Below are positions 1-7,526 of a stretch of 12,480 nucleotides of DNA, one piece after another. The stretch's first letter is position 1, and each line of letters opens with the position of its first letter. The notes under the pieces were generated by a model. The model saw only the letters and a program-made list of their open reading frames with translations. It had not been told where the DNA came from and did not search any database. The stretch spans positions 1 through 12,480 of the forward strand of contig JAEWPQ010000247.1 of NCBI GenBank assembly GCA_023460575.1, written 5' to 3'. Origin of the DNA: Bacillota bacterium (GTDB lineage Bacteria; Bacillota; Clostridia; Lachnospirales; Lachnospiraceae). Position numbers and translations under genes: made by a program.

Positions 1-8
1 AATAAGGC

Positions 9-51
9 AGGAGGGGGTGTCTCATGGATTGTCCGTGACCTCCTCCTTTTT
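9..51 (+). terminator. Rho-independent terminator of the gene upstream of the window
   Basis: A G-rich arm at 9-18 pairs with the C-rich arm at 38-47 (about 10 bp with one G-U pair). An inner helix (23-27 with 33-37) closes the loop, and a run of T covers 47-51. This is the hairpin-plus-U-tract form of an intrinsic terminator on the plus strand. It separates the following operon from whatever lies to the left. Confidence 0.75.
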
Positions 52-89
52 ATCAATAAGAATATCCAGGGAAAGATTTGGAGGCAGAT

Positions 90-2270
90 GTGAAAAAAAC
101 AGTTGAGATCCTTGCTCCGGCAGGTTCGTTTGAAAGCATGAAGGCAGCGGTTGCCGCAGGAGCAGACGCAGTTTATATTGGAGGAAGCCGGTTCGGTGCC
201 AGAGCCTTTGCGGAAAATCCCGGGGAGGACAAGCTGCTGGAGGCCATTGATTATGTTCATCTTCATGGCAGAAAACTCTATTTAACTGTCAATACTCTTA
301 TGAAGGAACAGGAGATGAAGGAGCTTTTTGAATATCTTCTGCCTTACTATAAACAGGGATTAGATGCTGTAATTGTACAGGATCTGGGAGTACTTTCCTT
401 TATCAGGGAACAATTTCCGGACCTTCCTGTCCATGCCAGCACACAGATGACCATTACCGGAGTACATGGAGCCGGGCTTTTAAAAGAACTTGGTGCAGAA
501 CGGGTTGTGACTGCAAGGGAATTGTCTTTAAAAGAGATCCGGCAGATCAAAGACCAGGTGGATGTGGAAATTGAGAGTTTTGTGCATGGTGCTCTTTGCT
601 ATTGCTATTCCGGCCAATGCCTTTTCAGCAGCCTGATCGGCGGGCGGAGCGGAAACCGGGGTAGGTGCGCCCAGACCTGCCGCCTTCCCTTTGACGTGAA
701 GGACGGGGGAAAGACTCTTGGGAAAAAAGATGAACGGTACTGTTTAAGTTTAAAGGATTTATGCACACTGGACATTATACCGGACATCATAGAAGCCGGA
801 GTATATTCCATGAAGATCGAGGGCAGAATGAAGAGTCCCAGATACACGGCAGGAGTGGTAAGCATTTACCGCAAATATGCAGATCTCTATCTAAAAAAAG
901 GCAGAGGCGGATATAAAGTAGAGGACGGGGATCGGAAAACACTGCTGGATTTGTTTGACAGAGGCGGTCAGACAGACGGATATTATAAACACCATAACGG
1001 CAGGGATATGATTGTATGGAAGGAAAAGCCATCATTTCGGGAAGGCAACAGTCAGTTATTTGAAATGCTGGATCGTGAATATGTGGAAAAGCAGTTAAAA
1101 GAGCCTGTTACAGGAAAAATCCTGCTGACTGAAGGAAAGAAGGCTTTGCTCATCCTTCAGTCTAAGGAACATCGCATTGTGACTGAAGGAGATCTGGTGA
1201 TGACAGCTCAAAATCAGCCGATGTCAGAAGAAAAGGTATTAAAGCAGTTAAATAAAACGGGGAATACCCCCTTTCAGTTTGAAAAGCTGGAAGCCGAGAT
1301 AAACGGGAATATTTTTCTTCCTGTCCAATTGCTGAATGATTTAAGACGGAGAGGCCTGGAAGCGCTGGAAGAAAAGATACTCCATAAATACAGGCGGGAA
1401 TACAAAAATACAGATGCTCCAGGTAGACGGCGGGATATATTAGGTTCCCGGTTATCCGGTATCACGAAACTGACTGCTTCCCTGGAAAACCCGGATTGCT
1501 TTGATGCTGTGGTTCATAATGCCGATGTGAAAAGAATCTATATTGATGCAGCTCATTTTGAACCGGGACGGTGGAATCAATACGTAAAGACGTGTCATGA
1601 CAGGGGAAAACAATGTTTCCTTACCATGCCCCATATTTTCCGCACGGAGGCGCTGCAGTTTTTTGAACGCCATCAGAAATCTCTGAAGGAATCCGGATTT
1701 GACGGATACTTAATCCGGTCCATGGAAGAGCCGGGATATTTAAAAAGCGCAGGCATTGAGGGAAAGCTGATTTTTGATTTCGGCATGTACGGAATGAATA
1801 ACAGATCCCAGGAGATGCTTATGGAGCTTGGTGCACATGAGATTACCTGGCCGGTGGAATTAAACAGCCGGGAATTGGAAAAACTAGAGATTCCGGGAGA
1901 ACTTTTAATCTATGGGCGCCTTCCTATGATGGTAACCGCACAGTGTATCCATCAGGGACTGGAGCGGTGTAATAAGACGCCGGTGGTGTTGAATTTGAAA
2001 GACCGCCTGGGAAAAGAATTCCCTGTAAAAAACCATTGTACATTCTGTTACAATACCATTTATAACACAGCACCCCTTTCTCTTTTAGGACTCAGTGATT
2101 CTGTAGATTCTTTATCACCCGCCTCTTTAAGACTACAGTTTACAACGGAGAGTCCCAAAGAGACAGAATCGGTTTTACAGGTTTTTGCAGATGAGTTTCT
2201 GAACGGGAAAAAAGCAGGAGCACTCCTGACGGAATTTACAAGGGGACATTTTAAACGCGGTATAGAATAG
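90..2270 (+). CDS. U32 family protein with DUF3656 C-terminal region, RlhA-like (probable rRNA hydroxylation factor)
   Basis: This 726-residue protein opens with the U32 signature LAPAGS, followed by a TIM-barrel-like N-terminal region with the GADAVYIGG motif. The family motif ESFVHGALCYCYSGQC lies around residues 162-177. Cysteines at about 170, 177, 193 and 225 fit the spacing of the [4Fe-4S] ligands known in U32 proteins. The C-terminal half, including CTFCYNTIYN near its end, matches the long DUF3656-bearing subgroup. E. coli RlhA (YdcP) belongs to that subgroup and hydroxylates a 23S rRNA cytidine with prephenate as hydroxyl source; shorter relatives such as TrhP act on tRNA. 'Collagenase/peptidase U32' is the older label, and an RNA hydroxylase role is the better inference. 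I chose GTG at 90 because GGAGG at 80-84 sits 5 bases before it; the upstream TTG at 78 overlaps that site. The SEDS gene starts 7 bases after its stop, so they are probably co-transcribed. Confidence 0.88.
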   Translation: MKKTVEILAPAGSFESMKAAVAAGADAVYIGGSRFGARAFAENPGEDKLLEAIDYVHLHGRKLYLTVNTLMKEQEMKELFEYLLPYYKQGLDAVIVQDLGVLSFIREQFPDLPVHASTQMTITGVHGAGLLKELGAERVVTARELSLKEIRQIKDQVDVEIESFVHGALCYCYSGQCLFSSLIGGRSGNRGRCAQTCRLPFDVKDGGKTLGKKDERYCLSLKDLCTLDIIPDIIEAGVYSMKIEGRMKSPRYTAGVVSIYRKYADLYLKKGRGGYKVEDGDRKTLLDLFDRGGQTDGYYKHHNGRDMIVWKEKPSFREGNSQLFEMLDREYVEKQLKEPVTGKILLTEGKKALLILQSKEHRIVTEGDLVMTAQNQPMSEEKVLKQLNKTGNTPFQFEKLEAEINGNIFLPVQLLNDLRRRGLEALEEKILHKYRREYKNTDAPGRRRDILGSRLSGITKLTASLENPDCFDAVVHNADVKRIYIDAAHFEPGRWNQYVKTCHDRGKQCFLTMPHIFRTEALQFFERHQKSLKESGFDGYLIRSMEEPGYLKSAGIEGKLIFDFGMYGMNNRSQEMLMELGAHEITWPVELNSRELEKLEIPGELLIYGRLPMMVTAQCIHQGLERCNKTPVVLNLKDRLGKEFPVKNHCTFCYNTIYNTAPLSLLGLSDSVDSLSPASLRLQFTTESPKETESVLQVFADEFLNGKKAGALLTEFTRGHFKRGIE

Positions 2271-2277
2271 GTGATTT

Positions 2278-3603
2278 ATGATTAATCTGATAATAGATGT
2301 ATCCAGATATTTAATGATACTGCTGGTCGCTTTATACACATATTTAAATTTTCGTTATTTTTCATTTCAGGACGAAAAGAGAAAAAACAGCATATGCAGG
2401 CGTCAGAACATTTTTATGTTTCTGATCCATCTTCTGGCGTACGGGATAATCTGGCTGGAGACGGAAGATGAGCGTATGCTTGTTTTCTATGGGGTTCAGG
2501 TTCTGTTCTTTTTGAGTTACCTGTTTTTGTACCGGCTGTTTTACAGGAACTTATCCAAGCTGCTGGTTAATAACATGTGCATGCTTTTATCGGTTGGCTT
2601 TATCATGCTCACCAGGCTGTCTTTTGACAAGGCACTAAAGCAGTTTGTGATTGTTGTAGTGGCGGCGGCAGTTACCTGTATCATCCCCTTTGTGATTGAC
2701 AGAGTGTGGCAGCTGAGCAAAATCCCATGGGTTTATGGACTTGGAGGCGTGCTGCTTCTGGGTATTGTATTTGTTGCCGGAACCACAAGTTATGGAGCCC
2801 AGCTGTCCATAGGAATATCAGGATTCTCCTTTCAGCCGTCTGAGTTCGTAAAGATCAGCTATGTATTTTTTATTGCAACCATGTTTTACCGCTCTGTCAG
2901 TTTTAAGACAATTCTTGCTGTCAGCGGTATTTCAGCGCTTCATGTTCTGATACTTGTTCTATCAAAGGATTTAGGAAGTGCGCTTATATTCTTTATTACC
3001 TATGTGTTTATGCTTTTTATAGCAACCGGCAGATGGTTGTACTTAATTGGAGGAATGGCGGGAGGAATTCTTTCGTCTGTGCTTGCATTCCAGCTGTTTA
3101 GTCATGTTAAAACACGTGTTGCAGCCTGGTTAAATCCATGGTCTGATATTGCAGGAAAAGGATATCAGATCAGTCAGTCCCTGTTTGCCATTGGAACAGG
3201 AGGCTGGTTTGGTATGGGACTTTACCGGGGTATGCCGAGGAAAATTCCAGTCGTGGAAAAAGACTTTATCTTTTCGGCAATTTCGGAAGAACTGGGAGGT
3301 ATTTTTGCTCTCTGTGTTCTGTTGATATGTCTTGGCTGCTTTCTTCAGCTGATGATGGTAGCTGGCAGCATGCAGGCTGTGTTTTATAAACTTATCGCCT
3401 TTGGACTTGGTATGATCTATGCGGTCCAGGTTTTTTTAACGGTAGGAGGAGTCACAAAATTCATTCCATCTACCGGCGTTACCCTTCCTCTCGTCAGTTA
3501 TGGAGGAAGCTCGGTGTTAAGCACTTTTATTATTTTTGGAATCATCCAGGGACTTTATATTCTCAAACGCAATGAAGAGGAAGAGGACGAGTATGAAAGC
3601 TAA
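2278..3603 (+). CDS. SEDS family peptidoglycan glycosyltransferase (FtsW/RodA/SpoVE)
   Basis: This polytopic membrane protein (441 aa) polymerises lipid II into glycan strands together with a partner class B PBP. SEDS motifs appear in order: QPSEF (186-190), DLGSAL (231-236), the WLNPWSD...GYQISQSLFAIG block (285-306), KDFIF with its conserved acidic residue at D329, EELG (337-340), and STGVTLPLVSYGGSS (398-412). The SEDS core seems to start only around residue 150. About 130 extra residues at the front carry several hydrophobic segments, making the protein longer than a typical FtsW or RodA of roughly 370-400 aa. It ends in an acidic tail (EEEEDEYES). Translation starts 7 bases after the U32 stop, with AGGTGA as a modest ribosome binding site, and its last 11 bases overlap the PBP gene. 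The dedicated PBP next door argues for a RodA/PbpA-like pair; I cannot tell whether it serves elongation, division or sporulation. Confidence 0.93.
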   Translation: MINLIIDVSRYLMILLVALYTYLNFRYFSFQDEKRKNSICRRQNIFMFLIHLLAYGIIWLETEDERMLVFYGVQVLFFLSYLFLYRLFYRNLSKLLVNNMCMLLSVGFIMLTRLSFDKALKQFVIVVVAAAVTCIIPFVIDRVWQLSKIPWVYGLGGVLLLGIVFVAGTTSYGAQLSIGISGFSFQPSEFVKISYVFFIATMFYRSVSFKTILAVSGISALHVLILVLSKDLGSALIFFITYVFMLFIATGRWLYLIGGMAGGILSSVLAFQLFSHVKTRVAAWLNPWSDIAGKGYQISQSLFAIGTGGWFGMGLYRGMPRKIPVVEKDFIFSAISEELGGIFALCVLLICLGCFLQLMMVAGSMQAVFYKLIAFGLGMIYAVQVFLTVGGVTKFIPSTGVTLPLVSYGGSSVLSTFIIFGIIQGLYILKRNEEEEDEYES

Positions 3604-5017
3604 TGCAAATCCAAAAGCAAATCACCAGATCTTAATTCTGACCTATGGAGTTGTTCTACTTTTTATAGGTCTGGCGGTTTATTATGGATACTTTCTTCAG
3701 GTGAAGAGTGATAGTGTGATCAATAATTCCTATAATGCCAGGCTGGACAGCTTTGCAGACCGGGTAGTAAGAGGTGAGATCAGGAGCAGTGACGGCCAGA
3801 TACTTGCACGGACTGAAGTGGATGGAGAAGGGCATGAGACGAGGGTTTATCCATATGATTCCATGTTTGCTCATGCAGTGGGATACTCGATGAACGGAAA
3901 GACCGGACTGGAGGCCCAGTCTAATTTCTACCTGCTTACCAGCCATGTCAATATGTTGGAACAGGTGATTAATGAATTGTATTCAAAGAAAAACCAGGGA
4001 GATAACGTTGTGACAACCCTGGATGTGGATCTTCAGAAAAAGGCATACGAAGCACTTGGAAAAAGAAATGGGGCAGTCATTGTAATGGAACCTGATACAG
4101 GTAAGATCTTAGCGATGGTGTCAAAGCCCGATTATAATCCAAATTCTATCTTAAGTGACTGGAACAGTCTGGTTGCAGAGGACAATACATCAGGACAGCT
4201 CTTAAACCGTGCAACCCAGGGACTTTATCCGCCGGGTTCCACATTTAAGATTGTTACAGCACTGGAATACATCAGGGAGAATCCTGAAAATTACAAGGAT
4301 TATGTTTTTGACTGTGACGGGATTTATGAAAATGGGGATTACTCCATCAAATGCTATCATGAAACTGCACATGGACATCAGAATTTCACCCAGGCATTCG
4401 CCAACTCCTGCAACGGAGCCTTTTCAAGTCTTGGTCTTGTGATGGATTTAAACGGGTTAAGGAACACATCTGAACAGCTGTTGTTCAATACGGATTTTTC
4501 CCTGCCCTTTCCTTCCAACAGAAGTTCATTTACCATGGCGCCAGGTGCAGATACATGGGAGATTCTTCAGACTGCCATTGGTCAGGGACAGACCCAGATT
4601 ACTCCTCTTCATAACGCCATGATTACTGCGGCCATTGCAAACGGCGGAACATTAATGAAGCCTTATCTCATTGATCATGTGGAGAATGCTGGTGGAGACT
4701 TAATTAAAAAATTTGTTCCCCAGGCCTATGGAACTATCGTGACAGCGGAAGAATCAGCCAGAATGACGGAACTGATGAGAGCGGTGGTCACTGATGGGAC
4801 AGGATCTGCCGTCCGTACAGATGCCTATACTGTGGCAGGAAAGACGGGATCAGCAGAATTTGATAAGAACAAAGAGACGCATGCATGGTTTGTGGGATTT
4901 GCTCCCGCAGAGCATCCAAAGATTGCAATCAGCGTGATCGTGGAAGAGGGAGGATCCGGTGGCAAGACCGCCGCACCCATCGCCAGGTCGCTATTTGATT
5001 TATATTTTTCCAGATAA
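3593..5017 (+). CDS. Class B penicillin-binding protein (transpeptidase), PbpA-like
   Basis: This D,D-transpeptidase (474 aa) crosslinks peptidoglycan. One membrane anchor lies at about residues 12-35, with the rest outside the cell. The three active-site motifs are intact: STFK with the nucleophile S216 and K219, SCN at 272-274, and KTG at 417-419. The stretch between anchor and catalytic domain is short, without room for the large pedestal domain of PBP2 or PBP3. In that respect it resembles actinobacterial PbpA, which likewise sits beside a RodA-type SEDS gene. I chose ATG at 3593 because GAGG at 3583-3586 lies 6 bases upstream. The longer frame from 3536 would add 19 residues encoded inside the SEDS gene, with no ribosome binding site. 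The 11-base overlap with the SEDS gene suggests translational coupling and a fixed stoichiometry of the pair. Confidence 0.92.
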   Translation: MKANANPKANHQILILTYGVVLLFIGLAVYYGYFLQVKSDSVINNSYNARLDSFADRVVRGEIRSSDGQILARTEVDGEGHETRVYPYDSMFAHAVGYSMNGKTGLEAQSNFYLLTSHVNMLEQVINELYSKKNQGDNVVTTLDVDLQKKAYEALGKRNGAVIVMEPDTGKILAMVSKPDYNPNSILSDWNSLVAEDNTSGQLLNRATQGLYPPGSTFKIVTALEYIRENPENYKDYVFDCDGIYENGDYSIKCYHETAHGHQNFTQAFANSCNGAFSSLGLVMDLNGLRNTSEQLLFNTDFSLPFPSNRSSFTMAPGADTWEILQTAIGQGQTQITPLHNAMITAAIANGGTLMKPYLIDHVENAGGDLIKKFVPQAYGTIVTAEESARMTELMRAVVTDGTGSAVRTDAYTVAGKTGSAEFDKNKETHAWFVGFAPAEHPKIAISVIVEEGGSGGKTAAPIARSLFDLYFSR

Positions 5018-5054
5018 GGGAAGTTTTCCGCCCGTTCTTTCGGCGATTACACAC

Positions 5055-5083
5055 TTGCATATCATTATAAAAAGAGGTATACT
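5055..5083 (+). promoter_or_regulatory. Sigma-A promoter for the Nudix gene
   Basis: TTGCAT at 5055-5060 and TATACT at 5078-5083 are separated by exactly 17 bases. The -10 element matches consensus at 5 of 6 positions; the -35 keeps TTG only. It lies 70 bp before the Nudix start, so this gene can be expressed independently of the cell-wall operon. No terminator is visible after the PBP gene, so read-through is also possible. Confidence 0.65.
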
Positions 5084-5154
5084 AGAGCCAGTCTGTGAGA
5101 CACACCAAAACCGGGATCCGGATGGATTTACGGTTTCACTCTGGAGGAATTGCA

Positions 5155-5607
5155 ATGATAGAAGCAACGAGTTGTGGCGGTGTGGTTATTTTTCGAGGTA
5201 AAATTCTGGTTTTATATAAGAATTACAAAAACAAGTATGAAGGTTGGGTTTTGCCAAAGGGAACAGTAGAAGCGGGTGAAGAGTATAAAGAGACGGCACT
5301 TCGGGAAGTTAAAGAAGAGACCGGGGTAAGTGCGTCTATTATCAAGTACATTGGTAAGAGTCAGTATTCTTTTAATACGCCTCAGGATATGGTGGAAAAG
5401 GATGTATACTGGTATCTCATGATGGCCGACAGCTATTACAGTAAACCACAGCGGGAAGAATATTTTATTGATTCAGGATACTATAAGTTCCATGAAGCGT
5501 ATCATCTTCTGAAGTTTTCCAATGAAAAACAGATTCTGGAAAAAGCCTATAATGAATATCTGGATTTAAAGAAGAGCAACCTTTGGGGCAATAAAAAGTA
5601 TTTCTGA
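5155..5607 (+). CDS. Nudix (MutT-type) hydrolase
   Basis: This is a compact Nudix protein of 150 aa. The full Nudix box GX5EX7REUXEEXGU is present, running from G in KGTVEAGE through REVKEETGV, at about residues 36-58. The glutamates of REVKEE should bind the catalytic Mg2+. The preceding GWVLPKGTVEAGE resembles the Ap4A/NUDT2-like and diadenosine-polyphosphate branch, but substrate cannot be fixed from sequence. It could equally clean up oxidised or other nucleoside diphosphate derivatives. I chose ATG at 5155 because GGAGG at 5143-5147 lies 7 bases upstream and the Nudix fold begins directly afterwards (ATSCGGVVIF). The frame extends upstream to a GTG at 5095, but that stretch lies just downstream of the promoter and looks untranslated. 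It is a single gene with its own promoter and terminator, and no functional link to the cell-wall operon is evident. Confidence 0.9.
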   Translation: MIEATSCGGVVIFRGKILVLYKNYKNKYEGWVLPKGTVEAGEEYKETALREVKEETGVSASIIKYIGKSQYSFNTPQDMVEKDVYWYLMMADSYYSKPQREEYFIDSGYYKFHEAYHLLKFSNEKQILEKAYNEYLDLKKSNLWGNKKYF

Positions 5608-5634
5608 AAAAGTCAGAGCCAGTTTCCTGACTGT

Positions 5635-5679
5635 AAAAAGAGCCGGAAAAGCTTCTGCCAAAACTTTTCCGGCTTTTTT
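5635..5679 (+). terminator. Bidirectional intrinsic terminator between convergent genes
   Basis: A perfect 11-bp stem (5641-5651 with 5664-5674, AGCCGGAAAAG / CTTTTCCGGCT) encloses a 12-base loop. It is followed on the plus strand by T at 5675-5679. On the minus strand the same stem is followed by C and then five T (from A at 5635-5639). It therefore can stop both the Nudix transcript and the oppositely oriented CheW transcript. Confidence 0.92.
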
Positions 5680-5708
5680 CTATATATTCCATGTATTTTT
5701 GCCGTTCA

Positions 5709-6530
5709 TTAAAAAGTGGATTCCAGATCCTTGAACTTGGCAGTGAGCGTCTCGGGGTTAAGCTCAAAGATCAGTCCTTCCCGCTTCTCACTTTCCATGA
5801 CACGTCCCAAATAGGAACAATGGTTTACCATAGGATCTTCATGGCGCTCTGAAATAACATCCAGATCTTCCACAGCGACGATTTCATCCACTACGATTCC
5901 CCATTGGATGCCATCTAAGATCAGAACCATCTCCTTATAAATCGTGGAACGGAATAAATCCTTTGTCTGATCCAGGAGCTTTAATATGACTGGCATGGAC
6001 TCACCCTTCACACGTTTTAAAACAGTCTGCAAGCATTCAGATTCCTGGCAGTTTTCGCAGTCTTTTTTACAGGCTTCCGCTTCTGCAGCAGCCTTGTGAA
6101 GCTTCTCATGAGGTTCTTCAATTTTTTTTAAATGGTTGATAACTGACAGGTTGTCAGTGGTGAAATTATCATACCATCTTCCGAAAGCACACTGGTGGGA
6201 ATCTCTTGCAAGATTGAAGGATCCACCTTCCTTAATATACCTCTCCAGTTCGTTGACCCAATTGATATGATCCTGCTTCCTTGCATCAATCATCTGTTCA
6301 AAGTCTCTGCATTCTTCAGAAACAGGCTTTAAACCGAAGGTGATGCGTAAATCCATCATATTGATGACTTTGTTCCGGTGCTTAAACATTCCGGTAACAT
6401 TAGCAGGTGCGGCAGGAATGGTGCTGTATTCCGGCAGCTGTAAAATTGTGGATATGTATTTGCTGTTTATGCAATATAAGGAACCTGCAATTTTAAATAT
6501 AATGTAGGGGCATTTAATCTCTTTTTCCAT
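5709..6530 (-). CDS. CheW-type chemotaxis coupling protein with an inserted CZB zinc-binding domain and a Cys cluster
   Basis: This cytoplasmic protein has 273 aa. Residues 1-75 look like the first half of a CheW fold (YIIFKIAGSLYCINSKYIS, then IPAAPANVTGMFKHRNKVI). Residues 198-273 look like the second half (MVLILDGIQWGIVVDEI). Between them lies a chemoreceptor zinc-binding (CZB) module with the full ligand pattern: H88 in DHINW, C114 in CAFGRW, and H141 and H145 in HEKLH. A CX3CX2CX4C cluster (C154, C158, C161, C166) follows, which is not part of the standard CZB motif. CheW links chemoreceptors to the CheA kinase, and CZB domains bind zinc and respond to zinc or oxidants. This protein may therefore tune signalling directly; that is inference. 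No receptor, CheA or receiver domain is adjacent, so it acts with partners encoded elsewhere. GGAAG lies just before the ATG, with short spacing. Confidence 0.88.
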   Translation of the reverse strand: MEKEIKCPYIIFKIAGSLYCINSKYISTILQLPEYSTIPAAPANVTGMFKHRNKVINMMDLRITFGLKPVSEECRDFEQMIDARKQDHINWVNELERYIKEGGSFNLARDSHQCAFGRWYDNFTTDNLSVINHLKKIEEPHEKLHKAAAEAEACKKDCENCQESECLQTVLKRVKGESMPVILKLLDQTKDLFRSTIYKEMVLILDGIQWGIVVDEIVAVEDLDVISERHEDPMVNHCSYLGRVMESEKREGLIFELNPETLTAKFKDLESTF

Positions 6531-6571
6531 TCTCTTCCGTACCTAACCTTTTTTATTTGCTGTTAATGTTT

Positions 6572-6600
6572 ATTATAAATCTTATTTCCCTATACTTCAA
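6572..6600 (-). promoter_or_regulatory. Sigma-A promoter for the CheW-CZB gene
   Basis: Read on the minus strand, TTGAAG (6600-6595) and a perfect TATAAT (6577-6572) are separated by exactly 17 bases, about 41 bp before the start codon. I see no sigma-28/FliA-type flagellar promoter, so the gene may be expressed with housekeeping sigma factor. Confidence 0.75.
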
Positions 6601-6641
6601 CGGGTTTTTGGAAAATATATGTTAAAACTTGAGGAATGTAC

Positions 6642-6670
6642 TATGAATAACTGGAAAATCAGGGTATAAT
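6642..6670 (+). promoter_or_regulatory. Probable sigma-A promoter for the macro-domain operon
   Basis: A perfect TATAAT lies at 6665-6670, 41 bp before the start codon. The -35 position (TATGAA at 6642-6647, 17-base spacer) matches consensus poorly, so activity may be weak or need an activator. It points away from the CheW promoter, 42 bp from that promoter's -35. Confidence 0.55.
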
Positions 6671-6711
6671 GAGTAAGGATATCTGATTAGATAAGCTTGG
6701 AGGAGAGAATT

Positions 6712-7206
6712 ATGCTAAAGTATTACAGCGGAGATATCTTTACTTCTGATGCAGACATTATCTGTCATCAGGTGAATTGCCAGGGAGTATTTGGACGGGG
6801 CATTGCAGGTCAGATTAAAAAAATGTTCCCTGAAGTAGAAAAGACATACCGGATTATCACGAAGCAGTGGCAGGAGCAGTCTGGCGGGATCACCTACGGT
6901 TTATTGGGGAGGGTGTCGGCACAGCCGGTTGAATTAAATGGCAGGTGGTTTCTGATTGCCAATCTTTATGGTCAGGATAATTATGGAAAGAATGGTGTTT
7001 ATACGGATTATAAAGCGCTTTCACAGGCTGTCAAAGAGATCCGTGATTTTGTGGATGTCAGAGGGAAACTGGAGAAAGTTGCATTTCCCTACGGAATCGG
7101 ATGCGGGAATGCAGGTGGAGACTGGGATAAGGTAGAAGATATTTTAAACAGCTGCTTTTTGGATTATCAGGGCGAAGTACAGATTTGGAAGAATGATTCT
7201 GAATAA
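6712..7206 (+). CDS. Macro domain protein (TARG1/ALC1- or DarG-like subgroup)
   Basis: This single-domain protein has 164 aa. It carries the macro-domain ADP-ribose pocket: GDIF (7-10), the VNCQGVFGRGIA loop (21-32, with N22), IANLYGQDNYG (82-92) and the phosphate-binding GIGCGNAGGDW (128-138). The CHQVNCQGVFGRGIAGQIKK wording is closest to the subgroup of TARG1/ALC1-like and DarG macrodomains, whose members remove ADP-ribose from acidic residues or from thymidine in DNA. No DarT-type ADP-ribosyltransferase is encoded next to it, so it is not an evident DarTG toxin-antitoxin pair. Its substrate may be free ADP-ribose derivatives, protein or nucleic acid. I chose ATG at 6712 because GGAGGA at 6699-6704 lies 7 bases upstream; a TTG in frame at 6697 overlaps that site. 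It is first in a run leading to a small protein and a 5'-3' exonuclease. Confidence 0.88.
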   Translation: MLKYYSGDIFTSDADIICHQVNCQGVFGRGIAGQIKKMFPEVEKTYRIITKQWQEQSGGITYGLLGRVSAQPVELNGRWFLIANLYGQDNYGKNGVYTDYKALSQAVKEIRDFVDVRGKLEKVAFPYGIGCGNAGGDWDKVEDILNSCFLDYQGEVQIWKNDSE

Positions 7207-7259
7207 TCTAAGCGGCATTTCATCATGAAGTCAGCAAAATTTATACGGGAGGAATGAAT

Positions 7260-7493
7260 ATGGCAAAAATCAGCTCTTTAAGCCGCAGTATCACTGCTTT
7301 TTATGTGGAATGGAGTGCACTCAATCACTACTTATCATCTTATGAATGTGATAGAAATGGTCTGCCCTATATTGGATTTTCAGATCCCCGCGTTCAAAAG
7401 CTTTGGAAAGGGTTGTCTGCTCAGGAGCGGAAAGAAATCATGAAGCGGCTTGGCGCAAAGAATGAAACAGATTTGCAGAGTTATTTTACTTAA
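7260..7493 (+). CDS. Small conserved-looking hypothetical protein, 77 aa
   Basis: I do not recognise this family. The protein is soluble-looking and rich in predicted helix. It has an aromatic N-terminal half (SITAFYVEWSALNHYLSSYE), a short middle with NGLPYIGFSDPRVQKLW, and a charged helix LSAQERKEIMKRLG. It has one cysteine and no signal peptide or membrane segment. Translation looks genuine: GGGAGGA at 7247-7253 sits 6 bases before ATG 7260. The in-frame ATG at 7254 is too close to that site to be the better start. The exonuclease gene starts 33 bp after its stop with no terminator between, so the two are probably co-transcribed. A link with DNA metabolism is possible by position only. Confidence 0.75.
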   Translation: MAKISSLSRSITAFYVEWSALNHYLSSYECDRNGLPYIGFSDPRVQKLWKGLSAQERKEIMKRLGAKNETDLQSYFT

Positions 7494-7526
7494 TTCCGTC
7501 TTGTACGGGAAAGAATGGAGTTATAG

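Noticed and set aside
29..56. Promoter TTGTCC / TATCAA for the U32 operon
   Set aside because: Both boxes match only 4 of 6 and fall inside the terminator hairpin with a 16-base spacer; too weak to annotate.
78..92. TTG at 78 as start of the U32 gene
   Set aside because: It overlaps GGAGG at 80-84, which is ideally spaced for GTG at 90.
3536..3592. N-terminal extension of the PBP into the SEDS gene
   Set aside because: No ribosome binding site precedes 3536 or the ATG at 3572; ATG 3593 has one and gives a normal membrane-anchor N-terminus.
3656..3946. Antisense open frame (96 aa) opposite the PBP gene
   Set aside because: It lies wholly within a convincing coding gene, has no recognisable domain and looks like a shadow of PBP codon use, as do the other antisense frames in the U32, cysK and radical SAM genes.
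5018..5045. Short CGCC...GGCG hairpin after the PBP as a terminator
   Set aside because: The stem is only about 4 bp and no T run follows.
5095..5154. GTG start at 5095 for the Nudix protein, or a separate small gene from 4959
   Set aside because: The region lies just after a clear promoter and has no ribosome binding site; GGAGG is placed for ATG 5155. The 4959 frame is an out-of-frame shadow of the PBP and Nudix genes.
6712..7206. DarTG-like DNA ADP-ribosylation toxin-antitoxin system
   Set aside because: The macro domain resembles the DarG N-terminal domain, but no DarT-like ADP-ribosyltransferase is adjacent on either strand; the neighbours are CheW and a 77-aa protein.
7218..7246. Internal promoter before the 77-aa gene
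   Set aside because: Candidate boxes match consensus at only about 2 of 6 positions each.
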